A stretch of 64,000 bases of DNA from Anadara kagoshimensis (lineage: Eukaryota > Mollusca > Bivalvia > Arcoida > Arcidae), in contig CM037864.1 in assembly GCA_021292105.1 (NCBI GenBank), forward strand, positions 5,924,413 through 5,988,412, in the 5' to 3' direction. Both the position numbers and the translations under genes were made by a program. The notes beneath the pieces are model-generated. The model made no database searches. It was not told the origin of the DNA and was given only the letters and a program-made list of their open reading frames with translations. Below are positions 22,201 to 31,984 of this stretch, piece after piece (the first letter of the stretch is position 1; each line of letters starts with the position of its first letter).

Positions 22201-25200
22201 GCGAAACAATAATTAATAGGTCTTTACTACAAACATTACCTTGGAGATAGATGTGACTAGACTGAAAATATCTTACCACAATATAGCGAATAAAAGCTAA
22301 ACATCATTCTTTAAGCTTTGTAAACCACAAACAATGTGTAACAGAATTTGGAAAAATATTCTGAAAAGTTTTAATAGACAAAAACCATAATTATTGTTAA
22401 ACCAAATAACTTATCATCTTCGGTTTAATTGGAAATGTCCATCTTGTTGTGTGGTCACTATGACATCTTGAATACATCAAATGACATCTCATGGTAAACG
22501 ACTAGACTCAACTAGTAGTTCATCCGTTCGAATCCAACTAGGGACAAATCCTAGTGTTACCGAAAGTCGGTAGTTTTCTCTGGGCATTCAAGTTTCCTCT
22601 GCCATTCCTTAACTGACCGCCTCGATATATAGTTGAAAAATTCTTGACTGACGCTGACGCCGGGGATATGACAAAGTTCAGATGACAAAAATGATGCATT
22701 TATTACAGAATTTTAAACAACTATCTTGTATGGAGATTAGCATATAATTACGCGCAAGACTTGTCGTGGGAGTACGTACATGCTAACAGAGAGTTTTACG
22801 TAGATCAGTACGGGGTACCAAACTTCCTGGAACCTGGTTGTTTTGTTTCCTGTACATGGATCGTAACCTTGGAGACGCCCTTGGATCTCTCTACGTCAAA
22901 GACCATTTTGCTGATAAAAATAAGGATAAGGTATATTATAATATTCAATTATATATATATATATAATATGGATTACTACATATACAAATTGAACACAAGT
23001 TATAAATGAAATCGGATGCCATTTCAAAAGTGTCCCACAATTTGGTCAGAAACAACCCCCAATTAGGAAATGCATGTTCCCCCTTTGATTAAATCCCAAT
23101 CTTTCCGGATTTCCAAAAAAGTAGATACATGTATATAAAAAATTCGAGGTATCCGGACTTATCTTTGTTTGCAATTTTAACTAGTATATATAAAAATCAG
23201 CTTTAGCTTAGGAAGATCTATTCAGAAAGACGGCGGGGTTTTCAGATTGTGTATCCTAAGCTGGGATCGGCAATACCGAAAAATGCGTACTGTAAAATAT
23301 ATCAAACAAGTTTAATCCTGACTGCTATTCAACTACATTAAGCGTCGCAACCGGTAGACAAAACAACCAAGAAAACACAAAAGAAGACAGGTATGCGTCA
23401 TCAAAATCTTAGGCTTACAAAGCCGTCTTGATAGTAAGAGCATTTTTGATAACAATTGCTTAATATATTTTAATTATGTTATCTAACATATTGATTGCAG
23501 GTGGTTGAGATAGCGACATATGTTAAAGATGCTCTGATTAATCACACGACAAATAATACATTTTTTGATGCAGAGACAAGAGCTACAGCCAAGAAAAAGG
23601 TTAATATACACATCCGACGAATTACACGAGTTTTTAAAGACACAGAACACCTCACGCCGGAAAAATACGAAGTTTTTATAGGCATAGAACTCAATAAGCC
23701 ATCACGTCACATCGTTACAAACTTCATAAGCCGTCAGTTCATATACCGTATTATATCTATTCTCAACATAAATGAAACATGATGTACACCGAATCATCAT
23801 ACGCAACACAGAACGAAAAAATAAGGCATTTCTAATAGAATTCATATTTTTCGGCCCAATGAGCTATGATAATTAAGAAGACCAGCGTGGCAGAACACAT
23901 TCCTTGACGTTAATATTAATAATTTATTGTAATTTAATAGAATATCAAAATTGATTTGAACTAAAGCAATGTATTGTGTTCAAATGTTACATGTACTTTT
24001 ACTATAGTCCGTCCAGTATCTGATGGCAGAGTGTATAAACGAACGGGTTAAAAAACGCATATAGGTGTGAAAAGCGTATCTCGGTATGTGTATAATCACG
24101 CTGGTGCACGCTTTTTTTGTTAAAATTACCCTAATATTAAAATAATTTCGCTTCATACTTTGCCATCAAATCGTGGACGACCTATATAAGTGTTTTGTTT
24201 TTCAGCTATCAGTTACTGTATCTAAGATGGGGTATCCAGATTTCATGGTCGACGAATCTAAAATGGACGCCAGATACGACAGTGTATGTATCTCAGTCAA
24301 AATGTTAAATTTACATTGTTACCTTGTATGAGTATGAATCGTCATGGATACCAATTACTTCAAGGAAGGCAAAGAGAACAGCACAGTTTGTCAATATTAT
24401 AAATAAGCTTTGTCAATACTTGAACAATCAAAAACAAACATACAAATTCATGTCCGAATCACAATCCAGAAGTAAAGTAAAAACTTTGGAACTGACAAGT
24501 CAGGTTAGACATGTGAACTTCCTCCAGGAAAGTGAGGCGCGAGTGCTCCGGAAGGGTAAGCATCTCTTGTTTAGCTAGCTACACCCGCCATGCGTTTTTT
24601 TTCAAAATTGTGTGGAAGGGACATGGATCTATGGGACGTCAAATATTTCCAGAGCAATCCTGGACAGAGACATCAAACAATTTACAAACTAAATTGTCAT
24701 TGGTAAATTGTAGCAACAACTATTTCAATGGTGGCAATAAGAACAACATAGTTTGTCGATGACAAATAAAGTTTTGTCCGTAGTTTCAAAGTTCTCACTT
24801 TGCTTTGGAATTGTAATTTGGACGTGGATTGGTATGTTTGTTCTTGTTTATATGTTTCTATATTCCGTTTCAGCTAGAAATCAACAAAATAGACTACTTT
24901 GCTAATATTTTGGAAGTAAATCAATTTGAAAGGAAAGATTGGAACGACATGTTAAGGAGCCCGGAAGATAGGTCACATTGGCACCTTCGTACCTACGACA
25001 CTAACATGGGAACTGTCCTTTCCTGGAACGAGTTGATAGTTCCGGCAGGAATACTACAGTTTCCGATTTACGATTATACACTACCACACTTCATGAATTT
25101 TGGGTCTATTGGTTCACTGATGGGACACTTTTATGTTCATGCAGTAGATACATGGGGTAATGTCATTTTATGTTGAAAAGTGGGTTACTTCTGTACGACA

Positions 25201-28200
25201 TTAACAACAACCCTTACAATGAAGTCAAGGATTTATACGCAACTTTTTTAATATCAAAATGTCCCGCATAATGAGGTATGCCGTTGTACCACGTGATACA
25301 TCCAAACATTTTTTCTGGAAAAATGGGGTTCGCTGCAGTACCACGTGATACACCCAAACATTTTTTCTGGGACAATGGGGTTCACCGCAGTACCACGTGA
25401 TACACCCAAACATTTTTTCTGGGACAATGGGGTTCGCCGCTGTACCATGTGATACACCCAAACATTTTTTCTGGAACAATGGGGTTCGCCGCTGTACCAC
25501 ATGATACACCCAAACATTTTTTTCTGGGACAATGGGGTTCGCCGTTGTACCACGTGATACACCCAAACATTTTTTCTGTGACAATGGGGTTCGCCGTTGT
25601 ACCACGTGATACACCCAAACATTTTTTCCGGGACAATGAGGTTCGCCGTTGTACCACGTGATACACCCAAACATTTTTCCGGGACAATGGGGTTCGCTGC
25701 TGAAATTAACGTTTAAGCAGGATGTGAAATCATATCAGTTCATCAGCTCCCGTGTACGCGAAAAATGACGTTATTGCGAGAATTCGCGAGTAAACGGTTT
25801 CCAAAACGTCCCATGCAAACGAAAAGGGGTGTTGATCGCGCACGTTGTACATCGGCGATCCCCGAGACTTTTAATATTAAGCAATGTTACGTATTAATCT
25901 TGATGATGCTGATACCTTACTTAATGAACGATGGCCAAAGAGAAAAAAAGCAATTGTTTTTACTCATTTTTGATTGTATACTTTTCGAGATTTTTATTAG
26001 GAAATACAGATGTTGGTTTGTAAAACATTGTTCTGGTATTAAAATAGATATTCTTGTAATGATTTTAAAATATAATTTCGCTTATTTTAGAAAGATTAAG
26101 TCATGTTTTCCCTTTGACTAATGTAAGAAAACAAAATGGTCTATTCTGTAGTTCATTTCACGTCAACTGCAAGCTACATGTACTTCCGATTTAAGGCACT
26201 CGTGGATTTAGCGGTAATCATAATTTTGCATCTTTTTGCAATGGTTATTAAAATATTGAGTTATGATTTCCATTTTCCATTCCAGGATCATATTATGACG
26301 AACTTGGAAACTGGAAGCACTGGTGGAATAACTACACCAACGTAAAGTACGAAGAAGCCAGAAAATGTATTGAACTACACTATACTAACAAAACTATGGG
26401 ACCTTATACAATACCGGGAAAAACGGAACCTGTTACTGTAAGTCCAAGAGAGCGCATCCATGTGTGTTGGGGTTTTTCCCACTTTTTTCACAACTCAAGC
26501 TGTTCTATGGCGGATTGGATCCAAATATTCTGCCGCAATTGCATTTCTATTGTCGTGTGTTACATTTGAATTTTTACAACAATAATGCATTCAAAAGTAA
26601 CACATGACACTATCAAATAGACCCTAACACTTTGATAAGTTGAAGCGAATGTCCTTTTAAAGTAAATGCATATCGCCAATTAACAAATGTTTTCGTTTTA
26701 TATAATTTGAAATGTTCTGAAACCACATGTTCTTTAACAGTCATTGTTTCGCGCTCTCTTTTTTTATTTGAAACCACATGTTTTTGTTCTTTTACAGTCA
26801 TTGTTTCACGTTCTCATTTTTTTCATTACAAACATGTATATAAAACCTTTAATCTTTAATTTAATAGGTACCAGTACCTGCTGCTTATTTTTTTACATGA
26901 TGCCTTGGCTGAGACCAGTGGGGTCAAGATAGCTTATGACGTAAGTCAATCTTCTTTATGTAATAGTTATTGTAGTCTAACAACAATGGTTGTGTCATGA
27001 TCTAGATGGTTAAGTGTTCTTAAGTCCCCAGGTTATGGATCACAGCGTCTCCCAACGCCAGCTTTGAAATCGACTAGAACAGGGCTTACTGAAAGTTTGA
27101 AATGTTCACCTAATCATAAAACCAATGGGGGAGAAAAGAAATAAGTAGATGGTTTTAAAACGTTTGTTTTTAATATTTCCAATGCTCATGGGGTTTCTTA
27201 TTGTCAGCATTCTGTCACATGGTTGTGCTTTTTTAAAATTTATTCCTGAAAAAAACAGCTCTAAAAAGTTAAACATTTATCTTTGTGTCTGATTGTGACA
27301 ATTACATGATGATTGTGGAAATTACATCAAATTCATTTTTTTCTTATCAAGGCATACATGAAATGGGTGACCAAAAATGGTGTGGAACAGACTGCTCCTG
27401 GGTTGTACAAAACAAACGAACAAATGTTCTTCTTGGCGTATGCTCAGGTAGGCGTAGCAACAGTACTTGTCTATAATCATATGGGAATTGTTTTATGTTT
27501 ACATAAAACATTGTGTTTTTCTAAATTTGGAGATTTTCCAAAAACGTGTACCGGATTCGGTAGATATATATAGCATTTGATCAAACCACACTTAAGTTGG
27601 TATTTTTTCTCATTACTTTTATGTAAAATCATGAGTTTGCTGAATTTATTCACACATTTTTTTGTGGGAAAATAAGTTATTTTACAGAAAAGAAGACGGG
27701 TTCTTATATTGGTGCTTCGTGTTTCATAATTGTTCCCTTAGCGAGTAAAATCAGGGCAAATAATAGTTTTGAAAATAAACTCCTCGCAAAAAAGTTTAAT
27801 GCAGTTTGTAATTGTTCCCTCAGCCTTAGTTTTAGACAATCAAGAGTTTTTAGAATAAACTTCTCGCAAAAAAGTTACTTGAATATATAATTGTTCCCTT
27901 ATAAGACCGAGGGAGTTTAGAGCGATCAAGAGTTTAAAAATAAACTCCTCGCAAAAAAGTTAAATGCAATTTATGAATGTTGTCTTAGCCAGATAAATTT
28001 TGGGCAATCAAAAAGATAATTGCAGCACTTTTCAATACCTGTTACATTACTGCCGATAGGAACTGATGTAAGTATTTTTTTCTACATGTAGAGTAATAGG
28101 GACTGATTTTATTATATTTTTTCTACATGTAGAGTAACTGTTTTGCTAGAAACGACAATAGAGCTTATTCTAACGCTAAGAGAAATCGAGTGTCGGAAGA

Positions 28201-29062
28201 TATCATGTAAGTAATTAAAATACGTTTAATTGAATTTAAACGAATTGTTGATAACTATGATGTCTCTGTTATCCTGGATATATTTGAGGTCAAATACTAA
28301 CATAGGTCCATGTTCCTTTCATTCTCAATTTTGATCAGACACATTTCGATTGCAGCTATGTAATTAGGAGATGCTCCTCCCGAGCACCCAGTCTCACTTT
28401 CCTGGTGGAAGTTCGGGGGTTTAACTAGATGTCCCAGTTTCCAAAGTGTTTTGCATTGTTTATTTTATTGTTATATGAAGATAGAACAATGCTTATTTTT
28501 TATGGAACGACAAATATTCGACTGACTTAATTAAGGGCAGAGCAGAGTATTGTTGACGTACACCTCTGTCAAGATTCTTTCACTTATATTGAGGTGGTCA
28601 GTTAAAGAATGGTTGAGAAAACCGGAATGACATGAAGAAAGCAACTAACCTTCTACAAGTGAACTGACAAATTTCCCCCAAAAAACAGGAAGGGCGAGCT
28701 TACTACGTTGGACGGATACCCGAGATACGACCCATTAATGTAGCTTAAGTATGACATTTTGTGAGCTTTGCAATAATCTTAAACTACTTCAAGAATCAAA
28801 TAATTTTTTATTTTCATTTTTAGAAACTATTTCTATTTTCTGTTTATAGACATTACTTTTATATTCTATTTTTAGATTTTTCTTATATTTTCTAATTTTA
28901 GACATTTATTTTAGACATTGCTTTTTTATATTTTTAGAAATTATTTTTATTTTCTTTTTTAGAACCAACAGCGTTCTGTCGCAACTTGATGCCTTTGCAA
29001 AGGCTTATAACTGTCCCGTGGATTCGCCAATGAATGCTGAAAAGAAATGTCACTTGTATTAA
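18529..29062 (+). CDS. Neprilysin-like M13 metallopeptidase family protein, 14 exons, predicted inactive
   Basis: The span covers 14 exons (listed separately) giving about 776 residues, the usual size of membrane neprilysins. Order: cytosolic tail, membrane anchor at residues 31-55, then the M13 N-domain with CVKAPCLKSAGHVLQLMNKS and PCTNFYQYACGNF, and the C-terminal metallopeptidase domain with VPAGILQFPIYD, GSIGSLMGHFYVHAVDTWG and the family ending MNAEKKC. Active M13 enzymes use HExxH, an ExxxD Glu as third zinc ligand, an NA[FY]Y substrate motif and a C-terminal His and Arg. Here HExxH is HFYVH (605-609, no catalytic Glu) and ENIAD is DALAE (674-678); the NA[FY]Y motif and the late His/Arg are not recognisable. 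It is thus a predicted extracellular pseudo-peptidase. One base is missing in exon 6, and exon 11 needs a second acceptor. Start ATG at 18529 is preferred over the in-frame GTG at 18508. Assembly error or early decay are alternatives. Confidence 0.9.
19356..19745. repeat. 33-bp minisatellite in intron 1, with a diverged tail
   Basis: The unit reads AAAACTGTCACCACCATAAA then AACGTCACAACTC (33 bp), about six near-perfect copies to 19560. From there to about 19745 it decays into short CACC/AAC-rich variants. Each perfect copy has ACGTCA, the reverse complement of a CRE half-site. Since 33 is a multiple of 3, both strands show an open frame that is not a gene. Confidence 0.92.
20096..20161 (+). 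CDS. M13 gene exon 2 (residues 239-260)
   Basis: Acceptor tgtttcag|gttgat, donor aaag|gtatgt, phase 0 on both sides. Encodes VDYAGKSMTMWNQFYIDEET plus SK, the segment corresponding to the 'DQPRLGLPSRDYY' region of neprilysins. Confidence 0.88.
20225..20350 (+). mobile_element. tRNA-derived SINE fragment in intron 2
   Basis: A B-box-like GGTTCGAACCT lies at 20307-20317. An A-box-like stretch (cggtagtcaaggaagagttc) precedes it by about 60 bp. There is no full tRNA cloverleaf. It reads as a SINE head, not a tRNA gene. Confidence 0.55.
20535..20687 (+). CDS. M13 gene exon 3 (residues 261-311)
   Basis: Acceptor tttgtttcag|tatcg, donor aac|gtgagt, 51 codons, phase 0. Encodes YRKDLKTFMRRVAKFLVRDS through ESRIAN, matching the helical M13 segment 'YVDFMISVARLI...ELEKEIANA'. 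Confidence 0.9.
20703..21080. mobile_element. MITE B-derived repeats starting 15 bp after the exon 3 donor
   Basis: TA followed by cagtgaaacctgtatataaa at 20703 is a MITE B left end. A MITE B-type right end (caggttttactg followed by TA) is at 20920-20933. Beyond it, shorter degenerate copies of tagacaggtggtctttatat repeat to about 21080. It occupies nearly all of intron 3. Confidence 0.65.
21100..21189 (+). CDS. M13 gene exon 4 (residues 312-341)
   Basis: Acceptor atattttcag|ataac, donor aacgtg|gtatgt, 30 codons, phase 0. Encodes ITAETLPTPDPHTEEMRLTL then VQLTEKVNNV. A second GT at 21187 is possible but would break phase. Confidence 0.85.
21793..21929 (+). CDS. M13 gene exon 5 (residues 342-387)
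   Basis: Acceptor aatttttag|attgat, donor acaag|gtaagc, ends in phase 2. Encodes IDFVAFYKYMFNTAGVDENT, then KVILTEHDWLPQIANEINNL and GENKT. Corresponds to the M13 segment before the 'RtLanYlmWR' motif. Confidence 0.88.
22495..22665 (+). mobile_element. SINE fragment in intron 5
   Basis: A B-box-like GTTCGAATCC lies at 22526-22535. It is followed by gtagttttctctgggcattc, aagtttcctctgcc and aactgaccgcctcgatata, the shared tail seen at 15817, 28570 (inverted) and 46610. Confidence 0.65.
22709..22930 (+). CDS. M13 gene exon 6 (residues 387-461), one base missing
   Basis: Acceptor attacag|aatttt, donor gataag|gtatat. The first part reads RILNNYLVWRLAYNYAQDLS through YGVPNFLEP, matching the conserved 'RTLANYLMWR' motif. 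After about 22833-22835 the family match moves to the next frame: WLFCFLYMDRNLGDALGSLY then VKDHFADKNKDK. The exon is 222 bp where 223 would keep phase with exon 7, so a single-base loss is indicated. A consensus error or a disabling allele are both possible. Confidence 0.85.
23501..23599 (+). CDS. M13 gene exon 7 (residues 462-494)
   Basis: Acceptor gattgcag|gtggtt, donor aaaaag|gttaat, 33 codons, phase 0. Encodes VVEIATYVKDALINHTTNNT then FFDAETRATAKKK, aligning with 'I...F...LDDLTWMDAETKKRAEEK' of neprilysins. Confidence 0.9.
24206..24283 (+). CDS. M13 gene exon 8 (residues 495-520)
   Basis: Acceptor gtttttcag|ctatca, donor gacagt|gtatgt, 26 codons, phase 0. Encodes LSVTVSKMGYPDFMVDESKM then DARYDS, including the family motif IGYPD as MGYPD. 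Confidence 0.92.
24420..24850 (-). mobile_element. Dispersed repeat family A copy in intron 8
   Basis: In reverse orientation: gaatcacaatccagaagtaa, agtaaaaactttggaactga, catgtgaacttcctccagga, gaggcgcgagtgctccggaa, gggtaagcatctcttgttta, gctagctacacccgcc, then a diverged 5' part to about 24690. Overlaps no exon; ends near the exon 9 acceptor region. Confidence 0.6.
24874..25156 (+). CDS. M13 gene exon 9, altered zinc-site exon (residues 521-615)
   Basis: Acceptor ccgtttcag|ctagaa, donor catgg|ggtaat read as tggg split at phase 1. Encodes LEINKIDYFANILEVNQFER, then a linker, then WNELIVPAGILQFPIYDYTL and GSIGSLMGHFYVHAVDTWG. The zinc motif at 25126-25140 is HFYVH: both His kept, the catalytic Glu replaced by Phe. 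The upstream substrate motif NA[FY]Y reads GTVLSW. The surrounding fold motifs (PAGIL, NFGSIG, GH) are well kept. Confidence 0.93.
25274..25700. repeat. 52-bp minisatellite in intron 9, about 8 copies
   Basis: The unit runs GTACCACGTGATACACCCAA, ACATTTTTTCTGGGACAATG, GGGTTCGCCGCT (52 bp). Six of eight units keep the CACGTG core within a near-palindrome GTACCACGTGATAC. Because 52 is not a multiple of 3, the same repeat is translated in all frames, giving several overlapping spurious ORFs on both strands. Confidence 0.93.
26286..26437 (+). CDS. M13 gene exon 10 (residues 615-665)
   Basis: Acceptor cattccag|gatcat, donor gttact|gtaagt; enters phase 1, leaves phase 0. Encodes SYYDELGNWKHWWNNYTNVK, YEEARKCIELHYTNKTMGPY and TIPGKTEPVT. 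It matches 'GR..D..G.l.DWW...' after the zinc motif and keeps the conserved WW and Cys. Confidence 0.92.
26875..26940 (+). CDS. M13 gene exon 11, second-motif exon (residues 666-687)
   Basis: Two acceptors are 7 nt apart: aatag|gtaccag and gtaccag|tacctg. Only the second (start 26875) joins in frame with exons 10 and 12, giving YLLLIFLHDALAETSGVKIA plus YD. The first would need one base fewer in the T7 run at 26886-26892, and would then read VPVPAAYFLHDALAE, which looks more natural. DALAE (26899-26913) occupies the place of the ENIAD motif, so the third zinc ligand Glu would be Asp. Donor tatgac|gtaagt. Confidence 0.78.
27352..27447 (+). CDS. M13 gene exon 12 (residues 688-719)
   Basis: Acceptor cttatcaag|gcatac, donor gctcag|gtaggc, 32 codons, phase 0. 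Encodes AYMKWVTKNGVEQTAPGLYK then TNEQMFFLAYAQ, a close match to neprilysin 'AYxxWVKKNGEE..LPGL..T..QLFFL.YAQ'. Confidence 0.94.
27700..28015. repeat. ~90-bp tandem repeat in intron 12, three to four copies
   Basis: Each unit contains aataaactcctcgcaaaaaa, gttaaatgca, ttgttccct and a ttagrgcaatcaagagttt block. Units start near 27700, 27775, 27853 and 27942, and diverge outward. Confidence 0.8.
28133..28206 (+). CDS. M13 gene exon 13 (residues 720-744)
   Basis: Acceptor tctacatgtag|agtaac, donor atcat|gtaagt, leaves phase 2. Encodes SNCFARNDNRAYSNAKRNRV then SEDIM-type codons. The Cys of the conserved 'AQxWC' is kept as AQSNC. The family His that precedes the catalytic Arg is not present at the aligned place (Val). 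A duplicated tctacatgtagagtaa at 28081-28096 gives a second, decoy-like acceptor. Confidence 0.85.
28250..28460 (+). mobile_element. Dispersed repeat family A copy in intron 13
   Basis: Contains gatgtctctgttatcctgga, tatatttgaggtc, gtccatgttcctttcattct, gatgctcctcccgagcaccc, agtctcactttcctggtgga and cccagtttccaaagtgtttt, in the family order. Confidence 0.65.
28540..28690 (-). mobile_element. SINE tail fragment in intron 13
   Basis: Read on the minus strand it gives ggttttctcaaccattcttt, aactgaccacctcaatataa and gtgaaagaatcttgacagag, the shared SINE-like tail of this window. Confidence 0.55.
28815..28962 (+). repeat. Array of acceptor-like TTTTAGA repeats before exon 14
   Basis: Six T-rich stretches ending in TAG (AG at 28822, 28848, 28874, 28900, 28913 and 28936) precede the real AG at 28961-28962. 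The spacing is close to 26 bp for the first four. All have good pyrimidine tracts, so the true site is the last in a ladder of similar acceptors. Confidence 0.8.
28963..29062 (+). CDS. M13 gene exon 14 and stop (residues 744-776)
   Basis: Acceptor tcttttttag|aaccaac; the split codon is Ile. Encodes TNSVLSQLDAFAKAYNCPVD then SPMNAEKKCHLY and TAA at 29060-29062. It matches the M13 end 'aFhC...S.MNPEKKCRVW'. The final Trp is Tyr and the catalytic Arg position is Ile by alignment. Confidence 0.93.
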
Positions 29063-30484
29063 AATTTATTATTATTGCGTGCGCCATACATCTAATGGAC
29101 CTTGTACATAGTCTTCATCTTCTATGATTTTGAACTACTCGTGCGTTATGTCTCCAGATGAAGTGTGGGACGTATTGGTTTTGCCGCATTTAAAGTCACC
29201 GTTTCGAGCGTTTCTAGGAGATGCCAGATGGCTAATCGGATAAAATCTAAACTTCACAGGAAAACCAAAAAGTTGGGTGTGGTATTTTGTTTTGGAGCGG
29301 GTCCATTTTAACCATTTGTGGGCCCCATATTGCATCTAAATATGGACCCTGATTGTTTACGTTAATAGGACGAAAGCCATTCCATTACAATTAAAGCTTT
29401 GTCTTTGATTCAAGTAATTATCGTTTTTACGAACATGAACCAAAATTAAATTATTTATGGATATTAAGTTTTCGTTACTTCATTGATGATGCATCGACAG
29501 ATATTTCTGCGAAATTTATTTTTTGAATTGATTTCGTATCCAAAATATTACAAAAATTAAGAGTTCACGAAAACGTTTGTGTTGTATTTGAGCTATTAAA
29601 TAAAATAATAATTCTCATGGTTCATGGTCATTAATGGCAATGAACTACAGTTGAAGTGCATGATGATTTTTTGGTGACACATCAGTGTTATTCAAAGCGT
29701 AATTGAACCCGGAAGGAATAGGATTTTTTCTGCGTTTGTCTAAAGTAAATGAGACGGTTAGACCTTTAAAATAGTACTATAATATAACCTATATCGATAG
29801 TACTTTTTCGTCATTAAATTTATTGCCTGACCAAAGTCAAGTGTAGGTAAACATTTTTTATCAAACCGGAAATGGCAAGCAAGCTATTTGGTTCACGTTC
29901 ATAGCAAAGTTTCTGGTTCATTCATGATGTTTGATTTTATTAAACTCTGTTTGAGACCAAATTAAGTTATAGCACTTTAATTACATTTGCTAATGTGACG
30001 TCACTCATCTCTTGCTTACGCCTATACCCGTGACGTGACGTCATTGATTGACTGTTACATCTATTAGAATTGCATGCCGTACACGACAATGTTTTGAATT
30101 TATTTCAGGATTAAAAAAATAAACATAAGATTTTCAAGAAATACAAAATGTAAACATAACTATTGAACTGTTTAGACATGGCGTTTATTGTATTTTAACA
30201 TCCATTGTCGTACAAAGCAAACTGATCATAACGCACGTTATTTAGTTTAGTTTAAACAATATTTTATTTAATTCATAAATACATAAGTAAATGGATAACA
30301 TATACAAATGTAGAAATTAGGATTCGGGAACAAGCCATGTGCTTATATTAACAGTTATTCAGTTTGCTTTTGCATGGCAATGAATGTTTTAGCACAATAA
30401 ACGCACTTTCTAGTCAAGTAAATGGATAATTAAACGCTTGTTATAACTTTCTTTTCTTATTATTTATCAGTCGTTTCTTGTTTG
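29063..30484 (+). other. 3'UTR of the M13 gene and intergenic DNA
   Basis: An AATAAA at 29599-29604 is the first clear polyadenylation signal after the stop, suggesting a 3'UTR of about 550 bp. Beyond it no gene or repeat is recognised up to the large TIR element. A minus-strand ORF at 29135-29335 has no family features. Confidence 0.4.
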
Positions 30485-30486
30485 TA

Positions 30487-31225
30487 GTCATGGGGCAGAT
30501 CTCAAAAAGTGGCCTCTTTATTGACCCCCTAAACTTTTTTGTTAAAAGCAGGAAACATGGTGGATCTTATTTCCCTATATGTACTTAGTCACGCTAGGTA
30601 TGTTTCCACCTTGACTTTTTCCGTTTAATGAAAATATGGCTGCCAATCCAAGATGGCCGCCAAAAAAGATAATTTAAGTATAAAAATTCAATATCAAATC
30701 AACCACTAAACCATTTAAGTTGAAATTTGGTATTTCATTAATTAAATATTTATACTAATTTTCTGTGAATAATTATTGGTTGTAAAATTCAATATGGCCG
30801 CCATTTTTAAGATGGCCGACGTATAATCATTGTGCTGCATTTTAAATCACATACGACAAAGGATGTCATTATTTTATGGATAAAACCAATGTATTGCATT
30901 TAATATATATGTACTTAGTTAGGCTGAGTATGTTTCCATCTTGACTTTTTCCGTTTAATGAAAATATGGCTGCCAAATCCAAGATGGCCACCAAAAGAGA
31001 TAATTTTAAAATGAAAATTCAATAATAAACCAACCGCTTAATCTTTTGAGTGGAAATTTGATATTTTATCAATTAAATATTTATATTAGTTTCTCATGAA
31101 CAAACTGTCGTTGTAAAATTCAATATGACCGCCATTTCTTAAGATAGCCGACTAATAATCACCGCGCTGCATTGTTTTAATACAATAAACCAATATATTG
31201 AATTTGTTAATATATATACTAGTTA
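30487..31225 (+). repeat. Left inverted arm, two ~330-bp units
   Basis: Units start at gtacttagtcacgctaggta (30581) and gtacttagttaggctgagta (30911). Each carries CCAAGATGGCCGCC-type and AAGATGGCCGAC-type motifs and an aatatggccgccat stretch. These resemble the YY1 consensus AAGATGGCGGC. Confidence 0.85.
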
Positions 31226-31984
31226 ACTGACTCCTTCAAAAGCTTTTTACACCGACATGATTCACATCCACAAACAACAGTGCAATAGAATGCGGTTTTT
31301 TTTTGTTTTTCACAATAATAAAACTGCACAAACATCATAAAGATTCAACAATTCCACATTCATAAATATTGTAGGTCAGTTTCCCAACTGCTCACAAAAA
31401 TTAATTGTATTTTTACTAGGAAAAACATAGATTTCAAACTATTTCCTGATAATTAATGTGTTTAATGTGCATGGCCGGAACACATCTTGTAACGTGGCAA
31501 TGACGGAACATATGACAGTGAAGTTCATGACGGTTTTTGTTTAGAGTTGGTAGTTTGAAATAGGTTACAAACAAAAGAATTTACAATTGATAATAACATT
31601 GCCGAATTTATCGTATATTCATAAGCTTTCAATTTAGAGTTTTCAAGCTCTGTGATTAGTTTGAACACTTCTCATCTATCCATCTCACTCTGAATATGCA
31701 ACAAGTCTTGAGTCTGCGTATTTATTGTTTGCACAAGGACCTGATGTATCTCGCTCTGAACTCGAGAATGTAGTATTTGGAACCGCAACCCTCCAATAAC
31801 CACTGACGCTTGCCAAGTACTTCCTTGCTCAACTCATTTAATATAAAACTAGTCAGTTAAGCCTTATTCTCCCCATATTTATAAAATTGTTCAAATTCTC
31901 AGGCAACATGGAATTCCATATCTCTACGGTGCGAACTGCTAACAAATGAATTGTTGATGCAATGATAGCGCAAGCCTTGGCTTA

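Noticed and set aside
25225-25687. Four overlapping ORFs in the 52-bp array
   Set aside because: A 52-bp unit cycles through all frames; each ORF is the same repeat in another frame.
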